From: Alphaproteobacteria bacterium | Lineage (GTDB): Bacteria; Pseudomonadota; Alphaproteobacteria; UBA2966; CAIVPW01 | DNA: 40,619 nt | Direction: 5' to 3' | Assembly (NCBI GenBank): GCA_947481575.1 | Contig: CANKGV010000022.1 | Span: forward strand, 1-40,619 | Shown here: positions 18,496 to 26,436 of the stretch, piece by piece | How the letters are laid out: each line of letters opens with the position of its first letter | Numbering within the stretch: position 1 is the stretch's first letter | Made by a program: the position numbers and the translations under genes | The notes under the pieces: model-generated | What the model was told of the DNA's origin: nothing | The model's database searches: none | What the model saw: only the letters and a program-made list of their open reading frames with translations

Positions 18496-19529
18496 GCGGC
18501 TTTCCGGGTCTCGGCTTCGAGCAGGCGCGCCATCAGCGCCTGAGCGTCGATCCCTTCTGCTAGGCCCTCGTAGTTGAGCTGGCAGCGATGGCGCATGACC
18601 GGCGGCAAGACCGCCTGCAGGTCCTGGAAGCTGACGTTGTAGCGGCCGCTGAGCAGCGCGTTGCCCTTGGCAGCTAGAATCATCGACTGCGCACCGCGCG
18701 GGCTGAGCCCGAAGGTGAAGTACTTGGCGATCTCGGCCGGGCTACCGGTGTTGCCGGGCTGCGTGGCGATGGCGAAGCGGGCCACCGCGCGTTGCACATG
18801 CGCCGCCACCGGCACTTGGCGCACCAGCTTTTGCAGCAACAGAATGTCTTCGGCCGAAAGGACCTGCTTTGGCACCGGCAGTTCGACACCGGTGGTGAGA
18901 TCGAGAATGCCGTGCAGATCTTCCTCGTTCGGGTAGTTCACCAAGCTCTTGAACAGGAAGCGGTCGATCTGGGCCTCGGGCAGACGGTACGTGCCCTCCA
19001 TTTCGATCGGGTTCTGCGTGGCCAGCACGAAGAACGGCTTCGGCAGCACCATGCTGCGCCCGCCGGCAGTCACCGTGTGCTCCTGCATGGCTTCGAGCAA
19101 CGCAGACTGCGTCTTTGGCGTGGCGCGGTTGATTTCGTCGGTCAGCAGAATCTGGGTGAAGATCGGACCCGGCTGGAACGTCAGCTTGGTGCGGCCGTTT
19201 TCATCGGGGATCAGCGCAAGGCTGCCCGTGATATCGGCCGGCATCAGATCGGGCGTGAACTGGATGCGGGCGAAGCTTAGCCCGGCCACGGTGCCGAGCG
19301 TACGTACCAGCAGGGTCTTACCCACGCCGGGTGCGCCTTCCAGCAACACGTGGCCGCCGCAGATCAAAGCGATCAGCAACTGCTCGACCACGTCACGCTG
19401 GCCCACCACCGAGCGGGCCATTTCGTCGCGCGCACGCCGCAAAGCGTCAAGCATGCGCTCCAACGCCGCGGTGTCCATCGTCTCGACCTTGGGACCGGCG
19501 TTGCCGGTCTTCACTTCATTCAGAGCCAT
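18492..19529 (-). CDS. MoxR-family AAA+ ATPase
   Basis: The protein has 345 residues. Walker A is GAPGVGKT (65-72), Walker B is LLTDEINR (128-135), and the segments LLEAMQE and [15 protein letters not shown] that mark MoxR follow. MoxR ATPases are hexameric chaperones that mature enzymes together with von Willebrand A proteins, often inserting metals or cofactors. It lies between the large VWA protein gene (60 bases upstream) and the DUF58 gene, which overlaps its stop, the usual arrangement. Which enzyme it matures is unknown; the divergent PQQ/lanthanide dehydrogenase is the obvious candidate. Confidence 0.95.
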   Translation of the reverse strand: MALNEVKTGNAGPKVETMDTAALERMLDALRRARDEMARSVVGQRDVVEQLLIALICGGHVLLEGAPGVGKTLLVRTLGTVAGLSFARIQFTPDLMPADITGSLALIPDENGRTKLTFQPGPIFTQILLTDEINRATPKTQSALLEAMQEHTVTAGGRSMVLPKPFFVLATQNPIEMEGTYRLPEAQIDRFLFKSLVNYPNEEDLHGILDLTTGVELPVPKQVLSAEDILLLQKLVRQVPVAAHVQRAVARFAIATQPGNTGSPAEIAKYFTFGLSPRGAQSMILAAKGNALLSGRYNVSFQDLQAVLPPVMRHRCQLNYEGLAEGIDAQALMARLLEAETRKAA

Positions 19530-19589
19530 TGTGTCGTCCCCCAGACAACGCTTCGCTACTTAACCCAATTCCGATTTGATTCGCCATCC

Positions 19590-22500
19590 CTACGACGGCA
19601 CCAGGCCGCTCGACCGGCGATTCAGGCCGAACAGCCCCGGCGCATGGCGAATCGCCAAGTCCAGCATGAACAGAATCAGCGCCAACGCTGTCCACAGGCG
19701 CCATTCCGGCTGCGCCACCCAATGGCGGGCGTCGTCGAACACCGGTTTGTCGCCGAGCAACAGCTTGCCGCCGGTGGCGGCGGCCACTGCCTGCAGCTTG
19801 TCGAAATCCGACCGCACGAAATCGTAGCGCGCTGGGTAGCCGACATACACGCCGGCGCTGCGCGACAGCTCATCGGCCTTTACCTCGACCACGTACGATC
19901 CGGTCTGGGTGGCAGCGAACACGCCTTGATAGTGGCCGGGTGAAGACTCGCTGAGCGAGACCGAGGTGCCGGGGGCATCGCCAAAGTTCGCGAGCACCAT
20001 GTGACCGATCAGCGGCGCACCGTCCTTATCCAACAGGTCGGCGGCAACCTCGATGGTATCGCCCGAGCGGTGCAACGCGACCGTCAAGCCCGGACCCGGG
20101 GTATCGCCCAAGAACTGCCGAATCGCCTGCGCCCACAGCAGCGGGTACTCCGCCAAGTGAGTCCATTCCTGGGTACCGGCACCGGCGCCATGGGTAGCGA
20201 ACGACAGCACGTGGCCGTTGCCGTAACGCCAAGACGCAAGCAGCGGCGTGATCTCGCCGTCCTCTTCGTTGACGGTCATGTGCACGTCGGCCGCAGGCTG
20301 CGCGGTGGTGCGGACGTATCCATGCACCGGCGGCATGGACTGCGGCATGCCGGACAGGAAATCCGCACTGCGATCGGCCCAGGCCACTTGCGCAGTCCGG
20401 TCCTTCACCGGCGAAGTGGTCAGCATCAGGGTTTCCTGCGCAAGAATGCTCGGCAGCGCCTTGAAGTCTTCCGTTGCGTAGAACGCACCGCCGCCGCGCT
20501 GGGCGATGTCCTGCGGCTGGCGTACGTCGGCGCTACTGCCGATCGCGATGGCAGAAACCGTGACACCGAGTTTCTTGGCCTTGTCGAGCAGCGCGCCGAA
20601 GTCGGCATCTTGGGACAGGCCGTCGGTCATGACCACGATGTGTTTGATCGCCGCGTCCGACGTGGCGATCATATCGATCCCCAACTGCAGACCCGGAAAG
20701 ATGGATGTGCCGCCGCCAGGCACGAGGGGCCGCAATGCATCGCGGATGCCGGCTTCGTCCTTCTGATCCTGCAGCGCGAGCAAGATGTAGCCTTCCGAGT
20801 CGAACACGACGATCCCGACTTGCGACTCGTCGTTGAGCAGACTCACGGCGGACAAGGTCGCCTGTTTGGCGATGTCGAGGCGCGTGATGATGCCGGTGGT
20901 ATCGACGGCGCCAATCATGCTGCCCGAGCGGTCGAGCACGAACACCATCGCGATGCGCGGAGCTTCGTGCGCGACCTTGGCGGACAGCGGCGAGAGGCGC
21001 TCGAACGGCGTTTCGAAATAGCCGCCGGGGCCGAATGAGTTTTCTCCGCCCAGAATCAGCAGGCCGCGGCCATATACCTGCACCAACTTTTCGAGCTGCT
21101 CCTGCTGCTCGGTGTCCATCGCGATGGCCGGCATGTTCATGAGTACGACCGCGTCGTACTTCATCCAGCCTTCCATCTTCATCGGCACTTTGCTGGGCCG
21201 CACCACGGTTGCGGTCAGCCCTTGAACCGCCAGCGCATGAGCGAAGTAGTCGCCCATGTCGACTTCGTCGGTGATGATCGCGATCGTCGGCGTTGCGGCG
21301 ACTTCGACGAACAGCCCGTCGGTGTTGTTCTGCGCGAAGGTATCGCGATCGGACTTCGCGCTGACTTCCAGCAACAGGTCGCCCGCATCCCCGGCCGGGA
21401 TCACCGATTCGACTCGATTGCGGCCCGGGACAAGATCGACTTCTTCATCCAGCGACGGAACGCCTGCCCGCTTGATGGTGACTCTCGCCTTGGTGGTGCC
21501 CTGGCTGTAGATCACCGCGTCCAGAAGGAACGTGTCGCCGGCAAACACGCGGGACGGTGCGCGGATCGACTCGACCAAAACTTCGCCAGGCGGCAATTCC
21601 GTCAACGGCTGGATGTCGACGGTGAGCCCGCGGGCACGCAGCAGGCCGATCGAACGGCTTATGTCGCCGGCAGTCTCGTTGCCATCGGTCGCCAGCACGA
21701 CGCGGCCGGCGCGGTGCGCCGGCACCATTGCGGCGGCAAGGCGAACCGCTTGCTCCAAGTTCGTGCCGGCCGGCGCAACCTTCGTGACGCCGCCGGCAGC
21801 CACCGCGTTGACGCCGGCGTCGGCCGTAATCGTATTGAATGCACCCGTGGTCACAAGACCCGCATGGGCGCCGCCGGCATTGAGGTTGGCTTGGACCTGC
21901 TTCAGCACGCGGTCGCGGTCGGTGTTCTTGCTTTCGGGCCCGAGGTCCGTGGCAAGCACAACAACGACCTGCTGGGCCGGTTCGCGCAACAGCACCGGCA
22001 TGCCAACGATTGCCGCCACCAGGAGCGCCGCTGCGGCGGCGCGTACCCCCAACTGCAGGCGGCGGCGAACGGCCAGTGGGTTCGTCGAGGCAAGGCCGGT
22101 ACGGCGCAGGAACTGCTCGGGTCCGCGCCCGGCGATCCAGGCTTCGACGAGCAATACGGCGAGCGCCGCGACCAGCAGCCAATTCCATACGGGAACGGTC
22201 GGCTTGGTCTCTTCGGCGGCGGCGGCGGCCGGGTCGAGCGCGGCAAGCGCGGTCTCTCCTGCCACAACGGCGTTAACCGGTACCAGATGCGATTCGTTCT
22301 TGCCCTCGATGCGGTAGAAGCCAGCACGGTCGGGCACGAAGCCAAGTTCGACGCCGGGCAACAAGAATTCGGCGGTGCGGGACGCGCCGGTCCACACCTC
22401 AACTCCATCGGGGCTGAGCACGCGCCCGGTGATCAGACGCGATTCAATCGGGCACGGGACGCCGACGGCGCACACGGCCTCGGCTACAGCACCGGGTTCA

Positions 22501-23957
22501 ACGCCGAGCCAGTGCACCAGATTGGTGATGAATACCGGGAAGCCGGTGCGGTCTGTCCACTCCGAGTCCTTCAGTTCGAACGCAAGCTGGACTTCACGGC
22601 CGCGCGGCGTCGTGCGGGCCTGCACCAGCGGGAAGCCGCCGGTCTCAGCCAGGACGGCAGCACCCGGCATGCGTGCGACGCGGTACGCGGTTTGGGCAGT
22701 GATCGCAGTCCAGTCGACGCCGCGCGCCAACACGTGGTCGGCGTTCCATCCGGTGACGTATGACTCTTTGAGCGCCGCGGGCTTGGTCTGGCCGGCGATA
22801 TACGCGTCGCGCAGCCACAGGACATTGGTGTTGGGCCGCCGCGACAGTGCGACGCCATCGGCGATAACGAGATCATAGATGTCGTCGTCAACCGGCAGCG
22901 CATTGGCGGCGCTGACGACCACGTTCTGGATCGACTGCAGCGCCGAGATCAACTGGTGATTGGGCTCACCGACGTACAACACGTAGGCGACCGCCGGCTT
23001 GTTGCGCAGCACGAAGTTGACTTCGTTGTCGGCTGGCCCCGCGTCGGCGGGCAATTGCAGCGTGAGCGCGCCGGGCCCCGGCACGTCCATCTGCATGGTG
23101 AACGTTTCCTCGGTGTCGCCGCTGCGGCGCACGACCTCGGTGGTTGCCAACTGGATGAATGCTTCCTGGCCCTCGGGCTGGAACAGCGCGCGGACTTCCA
23201 CGCGGTCGGGCTTCGCGCCCCCGAACCGGACTGCGCCGACGAAGCGCCACTTGCCGGTTTCGGCTTTGACCGGCACCGCACGGGCCGTGAGCCCGACATT
23301 CGTCGCGTCCGGACCGGCGACCAGTGTCTGCGTGCTGTGGACCGCCGGGAACATCTCGGCGAAGATCTTGGCGCCCGCGTCTGCACCATCGGTCAGCACG
23401 ACGATCTCGGTCGGCTCGCCATCGCGTACCAGCGGCGCAACCAGATCGGCCGCACCCTTCCAGTCCGCCGGACCATCGCCGGCACGCATGCCATCGGCCG
23501 CGTGCACCGCAGCACTTGCCGCTTGGCGCGCTACCACGAGCTGCGCTGTAGCGCCCGCGAACACGACCGAGACCCGGTTGCCGGGAACTGGCGCGCTCGC
23601 TTCGATCATGCCGGTAAGGCGGGTCACCGCATCTTCAAAGCGGCTCGGCTTGAGGTCGGTCGCCCGCATGCTGGCGGAGGCGTCGACCACATAAATGGTG
23701 TGCTCGCGGCCGCGGCTCGGCCCCAGCAACGGCTGGGCCAGCGCAATGGCGATTAGAATTACCGCCGCAATCTGCAGCAGCATGAGGATATTCGGCGTCG
23801 GCAAGCGCAACGAGCGGCGGCGCGCGACGTTATTTTCCAGCAATCGCCACAGCATGACGCTCGGCACATCGAGATGGCGCCGGCGCTGCATATGGAGGAT
23901 CAGGACGAAAACCGTCAGCGCCCCCACCGCGAGCCAAACGGGGGCTAATAAGCTCAC
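19590..23957 (-). CDS. Large membrane protein with two von Willebrand A domains (BatA-like fusion)
   Basis: The protein has 1455 residues and a GTG start overlapping the upstream stop. Order: a BatA-like N-terminal membrane segment (about 1-25), a second at about 57-75, and a first VWA domain with metal site DASAS (92-96). Two central membrane segments follow near 585-605 and 635-655, then a second extracytoplasmic part. That part has a glutamine-amidotransferase-like Rossmann region (about 885-985, from TIAIITDEVDMGDYFAHAL), a second VWA domain with a perfect DRSGS (1009-1013), a beta-rich region and a C-terminal membrane segment near 1420-1440. It looks like two normally separate proteins joined end to end. 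MoxR ATPases act with such VWA proteins. Its client is unknown. Confidence 0.88.
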   Translation of the reverse strand: MSLLAPVWLAVGALTVFVLILHMQRRRHLDVPSVMLWRLLENNVARRRSLRLPTPNILMLLQIAAVILIAIALAQPLLGPSRGREHTIYVVDASASMRATDLKPSRFEDAVTRLTGMIEASAPVPGNRVSVVFAGATAQLVVARQAASAAVHAADGMRAGDGPADWKGAADLVAPLVRDGEPTEIVVLTDGADAGAKIFAEMFPAVHSTQTLVAGPDATNVGLTARAVPVKAETGKWRFVGAVRFGGAKPDRVEVRALFQPEGQEAFIQLATTEVVRRSGDTEETFTMQMDVPGPGALTLQLPADAGPADNEVNFVLRNKPAVAYVLYVGEPNHQLISALQSIQNVVVSAANALPVDDDIYDLVIADGVALSRRPNTNVLWLRDAYIAGQTKPAALKESYVTGWNADHVLARGVDWTAITAQTAYRVARMPGAAVLAETGGFPLVQARTTPRGREVQLAFELKDSEWTDRTGFPVFITNLVHWLGVEPGAVAEAVCAVGVPCPIESRLITGRVLSPDGVEVWTGASRTAEFLLPGVELGFVPDRAGFYRIEGKNESHLVPVNAVVAGETALAALDPAAAAAEETKPTVPVWNWLLVAALAVLLVEAWIAGRGPEQFLRRTGLASTNPLAVRRRLQLGVRAAAAALLVAAIVGMPVLLREPAQQVVVVLATDLGPESKNTDRDRVLKQVQANLNAGGAHAGLVTTGAFNTITADAGVNAVAAGGVTKVAPAGTNLEQAVRLAAAMVPAHRAGRVVLATDGNETAGDISRSIGLLRARGLTVDIQPLTELPPGEVLVESIRAPSRVFAGDTFLLDAVIYSQGTTKARVTIKRAGVPSLDEEVDLVPGRNRVESVIPAGDAGDLLLEVSAKSDRDTFAQNNTDGLFVEVAATPTIAIITDEVDMGDYFAHALAVQGLTATVVRPSKVPMKMEGWMKYDAVVLMNMPAIAMDTEQQEQLEKLVQVYGRGLLILGGENSFGPGGYFETPFERLSPLSAKVAHEAPRIAMVFVLDRSGSMIGAVDTTGIITRLDIAKQATLSAVSLLNDESQVGIVVFDSEGYILLALQDQKDEAGIRDALRPLVPGGGTSIFPGLQLGIDMIATSDAAIKHIVVMTDGLSQDADFGALLDKAKKLGVTVSAIAIGSSADVRQPQDIAQRGGGAFYATEDFKALPSILAQETLMLTTSPVKDRTAQVAWADRSADFLSGMPQSMPPVHGYVRTTAQPAADVHMTVNEEDGEITPLLASWRYGNGHVLSFATHGAGAGTQEWTHLAEYPLLWAQAIRQFLGDTPGPGLTVALHRSGDTIEVAADLLDKDGAPLIGHMVLANFGDAPGTSVSLSESSPGHYQGVFAATQTGSYVVEVKADELSRSAGVYVGYPARYDFVRSDFDKLQAVAAATGGKLLLGDKPVFDDARHWVAQPEWRLWTALALILFMLDLAIRHAPGLFGLNRRSSGLVPS

Positions 23958-25528
23958 TTACCCGGCTCCACCCTCAATGCTTGGAAGTAGCGGCTGACGA
24001 TCTCGCGCGCGGCCGCCGGCAGCCCTGCGCGGATCACTTCGTGCTCCGTCATCGGCACCCACGCGCCGGCGGTTTCCGGACCCGCCGCAGCGTCCCGCAG
24101 CTGGGCATCGGGCGCCAGGTTGAAGCGAATCTTACGGCCCCCGCCGGTGCCCGGGTTCTGCAACAGCATCTGCCCCGCGGCGTCGAGCTTTTCCTTGAGC
24201 AGGCGGCCATCGGGGCCGAACAAGGCCCGGGTGCCGACGCCGGCCATATCACCCGCGCCAGCGCCGTCGGCCGCACCGACCATCACCCCACCCGGAGGCG
24301 GCTTGCCGCCGCCGCCATCCGGCCCGTCTTCGCCGTAGGTGTCCTTGAAGTCGTCATAGTCCGTCGCACCGGCAGCGGCAGCATCGGCGGCGCCGTCGCC
24401 GCCGGCCCCACCGGGCTTGCCCGGATCGCCGACGATCGTCCCCGGCGGAATAAGGTCGGCGAAGTCATCGCCACCTTCTTCTTCGCGGGTCGTCATTACG
24501 GCTGCGAGCGGATTGTCCTTGGGCAGGCCCGTGCGGTCCGGAGGCGGACGCGGCGCCGGCGGAACCGAGCGCTGCACCGGGCCCTTCGGCTTGTTGGGCG
24601 CATTCTCGTTCAAGCCAGCCACCAAGCGGGACAGATCGCGCTGACCGCCGGCCGCCTCACCCGCACGGCCATAGGCGTCACGCGCGAGACTCACCAAGCG
24701 GTCGATCTCGTCCTGCAGCGCCTGTGCGCCCATGTTCTGGTTGGCCGCGACTTGGTCGCCCAGATTTTGCATCGCCTGCGCAATTGCCTGAAGCGCCGCG
24801 TCGGCACGTTGATCGCCGTCCTGCTTCAGGATTGCGGCGATGGCGCGCAAATTGGCGGCAACCTCTTCGCGTTGCTCTTGCGCCATCACGTCGCCCGGCA
24901 CGGTACCGAACGACGAGAACGCTTGCTGTAACAATGGCGGCGGCGGCATCAGGACAAAGACCGCCGCAATGCCAACCAACACCGGAATTCCCAGCGCCCA
25001 CCGCGACAACTCGAACGGCACTAAGTTGCGCGCGTCGATCGTCTGCGTTTGTGCGCCGGCACGATTCATCAGCGCCTCAATGACGACACCGGTCTTCGGC
25101 GGCCCCGCCGCGACTTCGAGGGCCGTGCTGACGCACTCATCCATCTTGAAGTGCCGGTCGGCGGCGCGGGCGAGCGTGCCAATCTTCGGCAGCCGCGCAA
25201 CGGCGACCGCAAGCACCACGCCAAAACCGACAACGGCCGCGGCGATCGAGACGACCATGTGTTCCGGTACGGGGGCCGCGCGCCACTCCGCCAACCACCA
25301 GGGCAACGGTACCCACGCAAACTGGAAGGCCGTCGTCAGCGAACCCAGGAGCGCATTGGCCAATTCAAACAGGCAGAACGCTACGAGGCCCGTCAGCAAC
25401 CCGCCAACAAGACCCGCGACCACGGTCAGGTATCCGGAGCGGCGGCGCGCGTCGTCTAGGCGACCCACAACGCCCGCCAAGCGCTGATCCGCCGGGCGCG
25501 CGATATCGATGGTGCTGGTTACAGACAT
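23954..25528 (-). CDS. Membrane-anchored, helical and Gly/Pro/Asp-rich protein, first gene of the MoxR operon
   Basis: The protein has 524 residues. Membrane segments are predicted at about 33-62, 92-112 and 178-195. A long helical region follows (about 213-305, rich in Ala and Gln, probably coiled coil), then a Pro-rich and Gly/Asp-rich linker (about 310-430) and a short globular C-terminus. Domain order resembles the DUF4175-type proteins found with MoxR and BatA genes, but I assign that family only tentatively. The stop overlaps the start of the large VWA gene (GTGA). The ATG at 25526-25528 has no strong Shine-Dalgarno site; the bases before it are a run of CCA triplets. Divergent from the cytochrome c gene. 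Confidence 0.8.
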   Translation of the reverse strand: MSVTSTIDIARPADQRLAGVVGRLDDARRRSGYLTVVAGLVGGLLTGLVAFCLFELANALLGSLTTAFQFAWVPLPWWLAEWRAAPVPEHMVVSIAAAVVGFGVVLAVAVARLPKIGTLARAADRHFKMDECVSTALEVAAGPPKTGVVIEALMNRAGAQTQTIDARNLVPFELSRWALGIPVLVGIAAVFVLMPPPPLLQQAFSSFGTVPGDVMAQEQREEVAANLRAIAAILKQDGDQRADAALQAIAQAMQNLGDQVAANQNMGAQALQDEIDRLVSLARDAYGRAGEAAGGQRDLSRLVAGLNENAPNKPKGPVQRSVPPAPRPPPDRTGLPKDNPLAAVMTTREEEGGDDFADLIPPGTIVGDPGKPGGAGGDGAADAAAAGATDYDDFKDTYGEDGPDGGGGKPPPGGVMVGAADGAGAGDMAGVGTRALFGPDGRLLKEKLDAAGQMLLQNPGTGGGRKIRFNLAPDAQLRDAAAGPETAGAWVPMTEHEVIRAGLPAAAREIVSRYFQALRVEPGK

Positions 25529-25859
25529 GGTGGTGGTGGTTGACCCTTACGAACCGGCGCAGATGCTCGCATGAGTCCCCACGCATATGCAAACAACTGA
25601 CGCGTTCTTGGGCACAAGTCAGTGTGACCGCATCAAGGCGGCGGAAACCCGGGGCCGAATTGGATACCCTGGGGTGCTTGGGCATGCGCCGTAAACGGCC
25701 CCATCCGCTGCGCAAGCAATTGTGAATGCGGCTCCATGCGGGCAGATGCCCGGACGGGTCCCAGGATGTTGACAGGCACATCCGGTTCTGCGTGACTCCC
25801 GGCAGTATGCTTGGCGTACTGTAATCGTGTCTCTATGCGTACGGGGGAGGGGATCAAAA
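25529..25859. promoter_or_regulatory. Divergent control region between the MoxR operon and the PQQ dehydrogenase operon
   Basis: This 331-base gap separates two divergent operons and holds no gene I can support. An inverted repeat CAGTA-N9-TACTG lies at 25803-25821, and TGTAAT (25820-25825), five of six matches to a -10 box, overlaps its right arm; no matching -35 is seen. The strong site GGGGGAGGGG at 25842-25851 precedes the cytochrome ATG at 25860. A TTGACA at 25768-25773 has no -10 at the right spacing. Coordinated control of both operons from here is plausible but inferred. Confidence 0.45.
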
Positions 25860-26297
25860 ATGAAATCCACCAATATCGTTCTGTCGGTAGCGGCTCTGGC
25901 TGCTCTGACCGTTTCATTTGGGTTCAGCGCTGTTGCCGTGACGGATCGTCCGGCACCGGCCGGTGTGAACCAAGAACCGATGATTCAAGTTGCGCAGGCT
26001 GTGGACCTGGCGACCCTCATGTCTGAAGGCGCCAAGTTGTATGCGGCGAACTGCTCACCCTGCCACGCCGACAAAGGTCAAGGTGGCGCAGGGCCGAAGC
26101 TTGCGGGGAACGACTTCGTCAAGAGTTCCGGCGCAGTGATCACCCAAATCTTCCAGGGCAACGAGGAACACGGCATGCCGCCGTTTGCCGATGCCCTGAA
26201 GGATCGCGAAATCGCGGCGATTGCGACCTACGTTCGCAATTCGTGGGGCAATACTTCAGGAATCGTGCTTCCGGACGAAGTCGCCAAGACCCGTTAG
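25860..26297 (+). CDS. Periplasmic c-type cytochrome, probable electron acceptor of the PQQ dehydrogenase (XoxG-like)
   Basis: The protein has 145 residues: an N-terminal signal or anchor (about 5-27), then one class I cytochrome c domain. Haem attaches at CSPCH (65-69) and the sixth ligand is probably Met106 in GMPPF. The small mono-haem cytochrome upstream of a PQQ alcohol dehydrogenase is normally its electron acceptor, passing electrons to the terminal oxidase. The start at 25860 follows a very strong ribosome site; an upstream GTG-type start is rejected. The next gene, the dehydrogenase, is 139 bases away with a hairpin in between. Confidence 0.9.
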   Translation: MKSTNIVLSVAALAALTVSFGFSAVAVTDRPAPAGVNQEPMIQVAQAVDLATLMSEGAKLYAANCSPCHADKGQGGAGPKLAGNDFVKSSGAVITQIFQGNEEHGMPPFADALKDREIAAIATYVRNSWGNTSGIVLPDEVAKTR

Positions 26298-26320
26298 GGT
26301 CTCGGTGACAGACTTCGTGA

Positions 26321-26347
26321 GGAACTCCCTGCTTGTTGGGGAGTTCT
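26321..26347 (+). promoter_or_regulatory. Intercistronic hairpin between cytochrome c and dehydrogenase genes
   Basis: GAACTCCC (26322-26329) pairs exactly with GGGAGTTC (26339-26346), with a flanking G-U pair. No U-run follows, so it is unlikely to be a full terminator. It may stabilise the end of the cytochrome message or attenuate read-through so that the two proteins are made in different amounts. Confidence 0.4.
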
Positions 26348-26436
26348 AGTGTAGTGGGCTTGCTCGTCAATGAGCCGGCCTTAGGAGAGGCGTTTACCAC
26401 TTCAACGCTCATATTTTCCAACATTGGGAGGTTTTC

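Noticed and set aside
21222-22763. 513-residue open frame antisense to the double-VWA gene
   Set aside because: Arg/Gly/Asp/His-rich shadow composition, no ribosome site, and the minus-strand gene is well supported.
19590-23957. Surface adhesin reading of the double-VWA protein
   Set aside because: The BatA-like membrane start, the central membrane segments and the adjoining moxR and DUF58 genes fit a MoxR partner better than an adhesin.
25768-25796. TTGACA as -35 of a cytochrome c promoter
   Set aside because: No -10 element lies 16-18 bases downstream.
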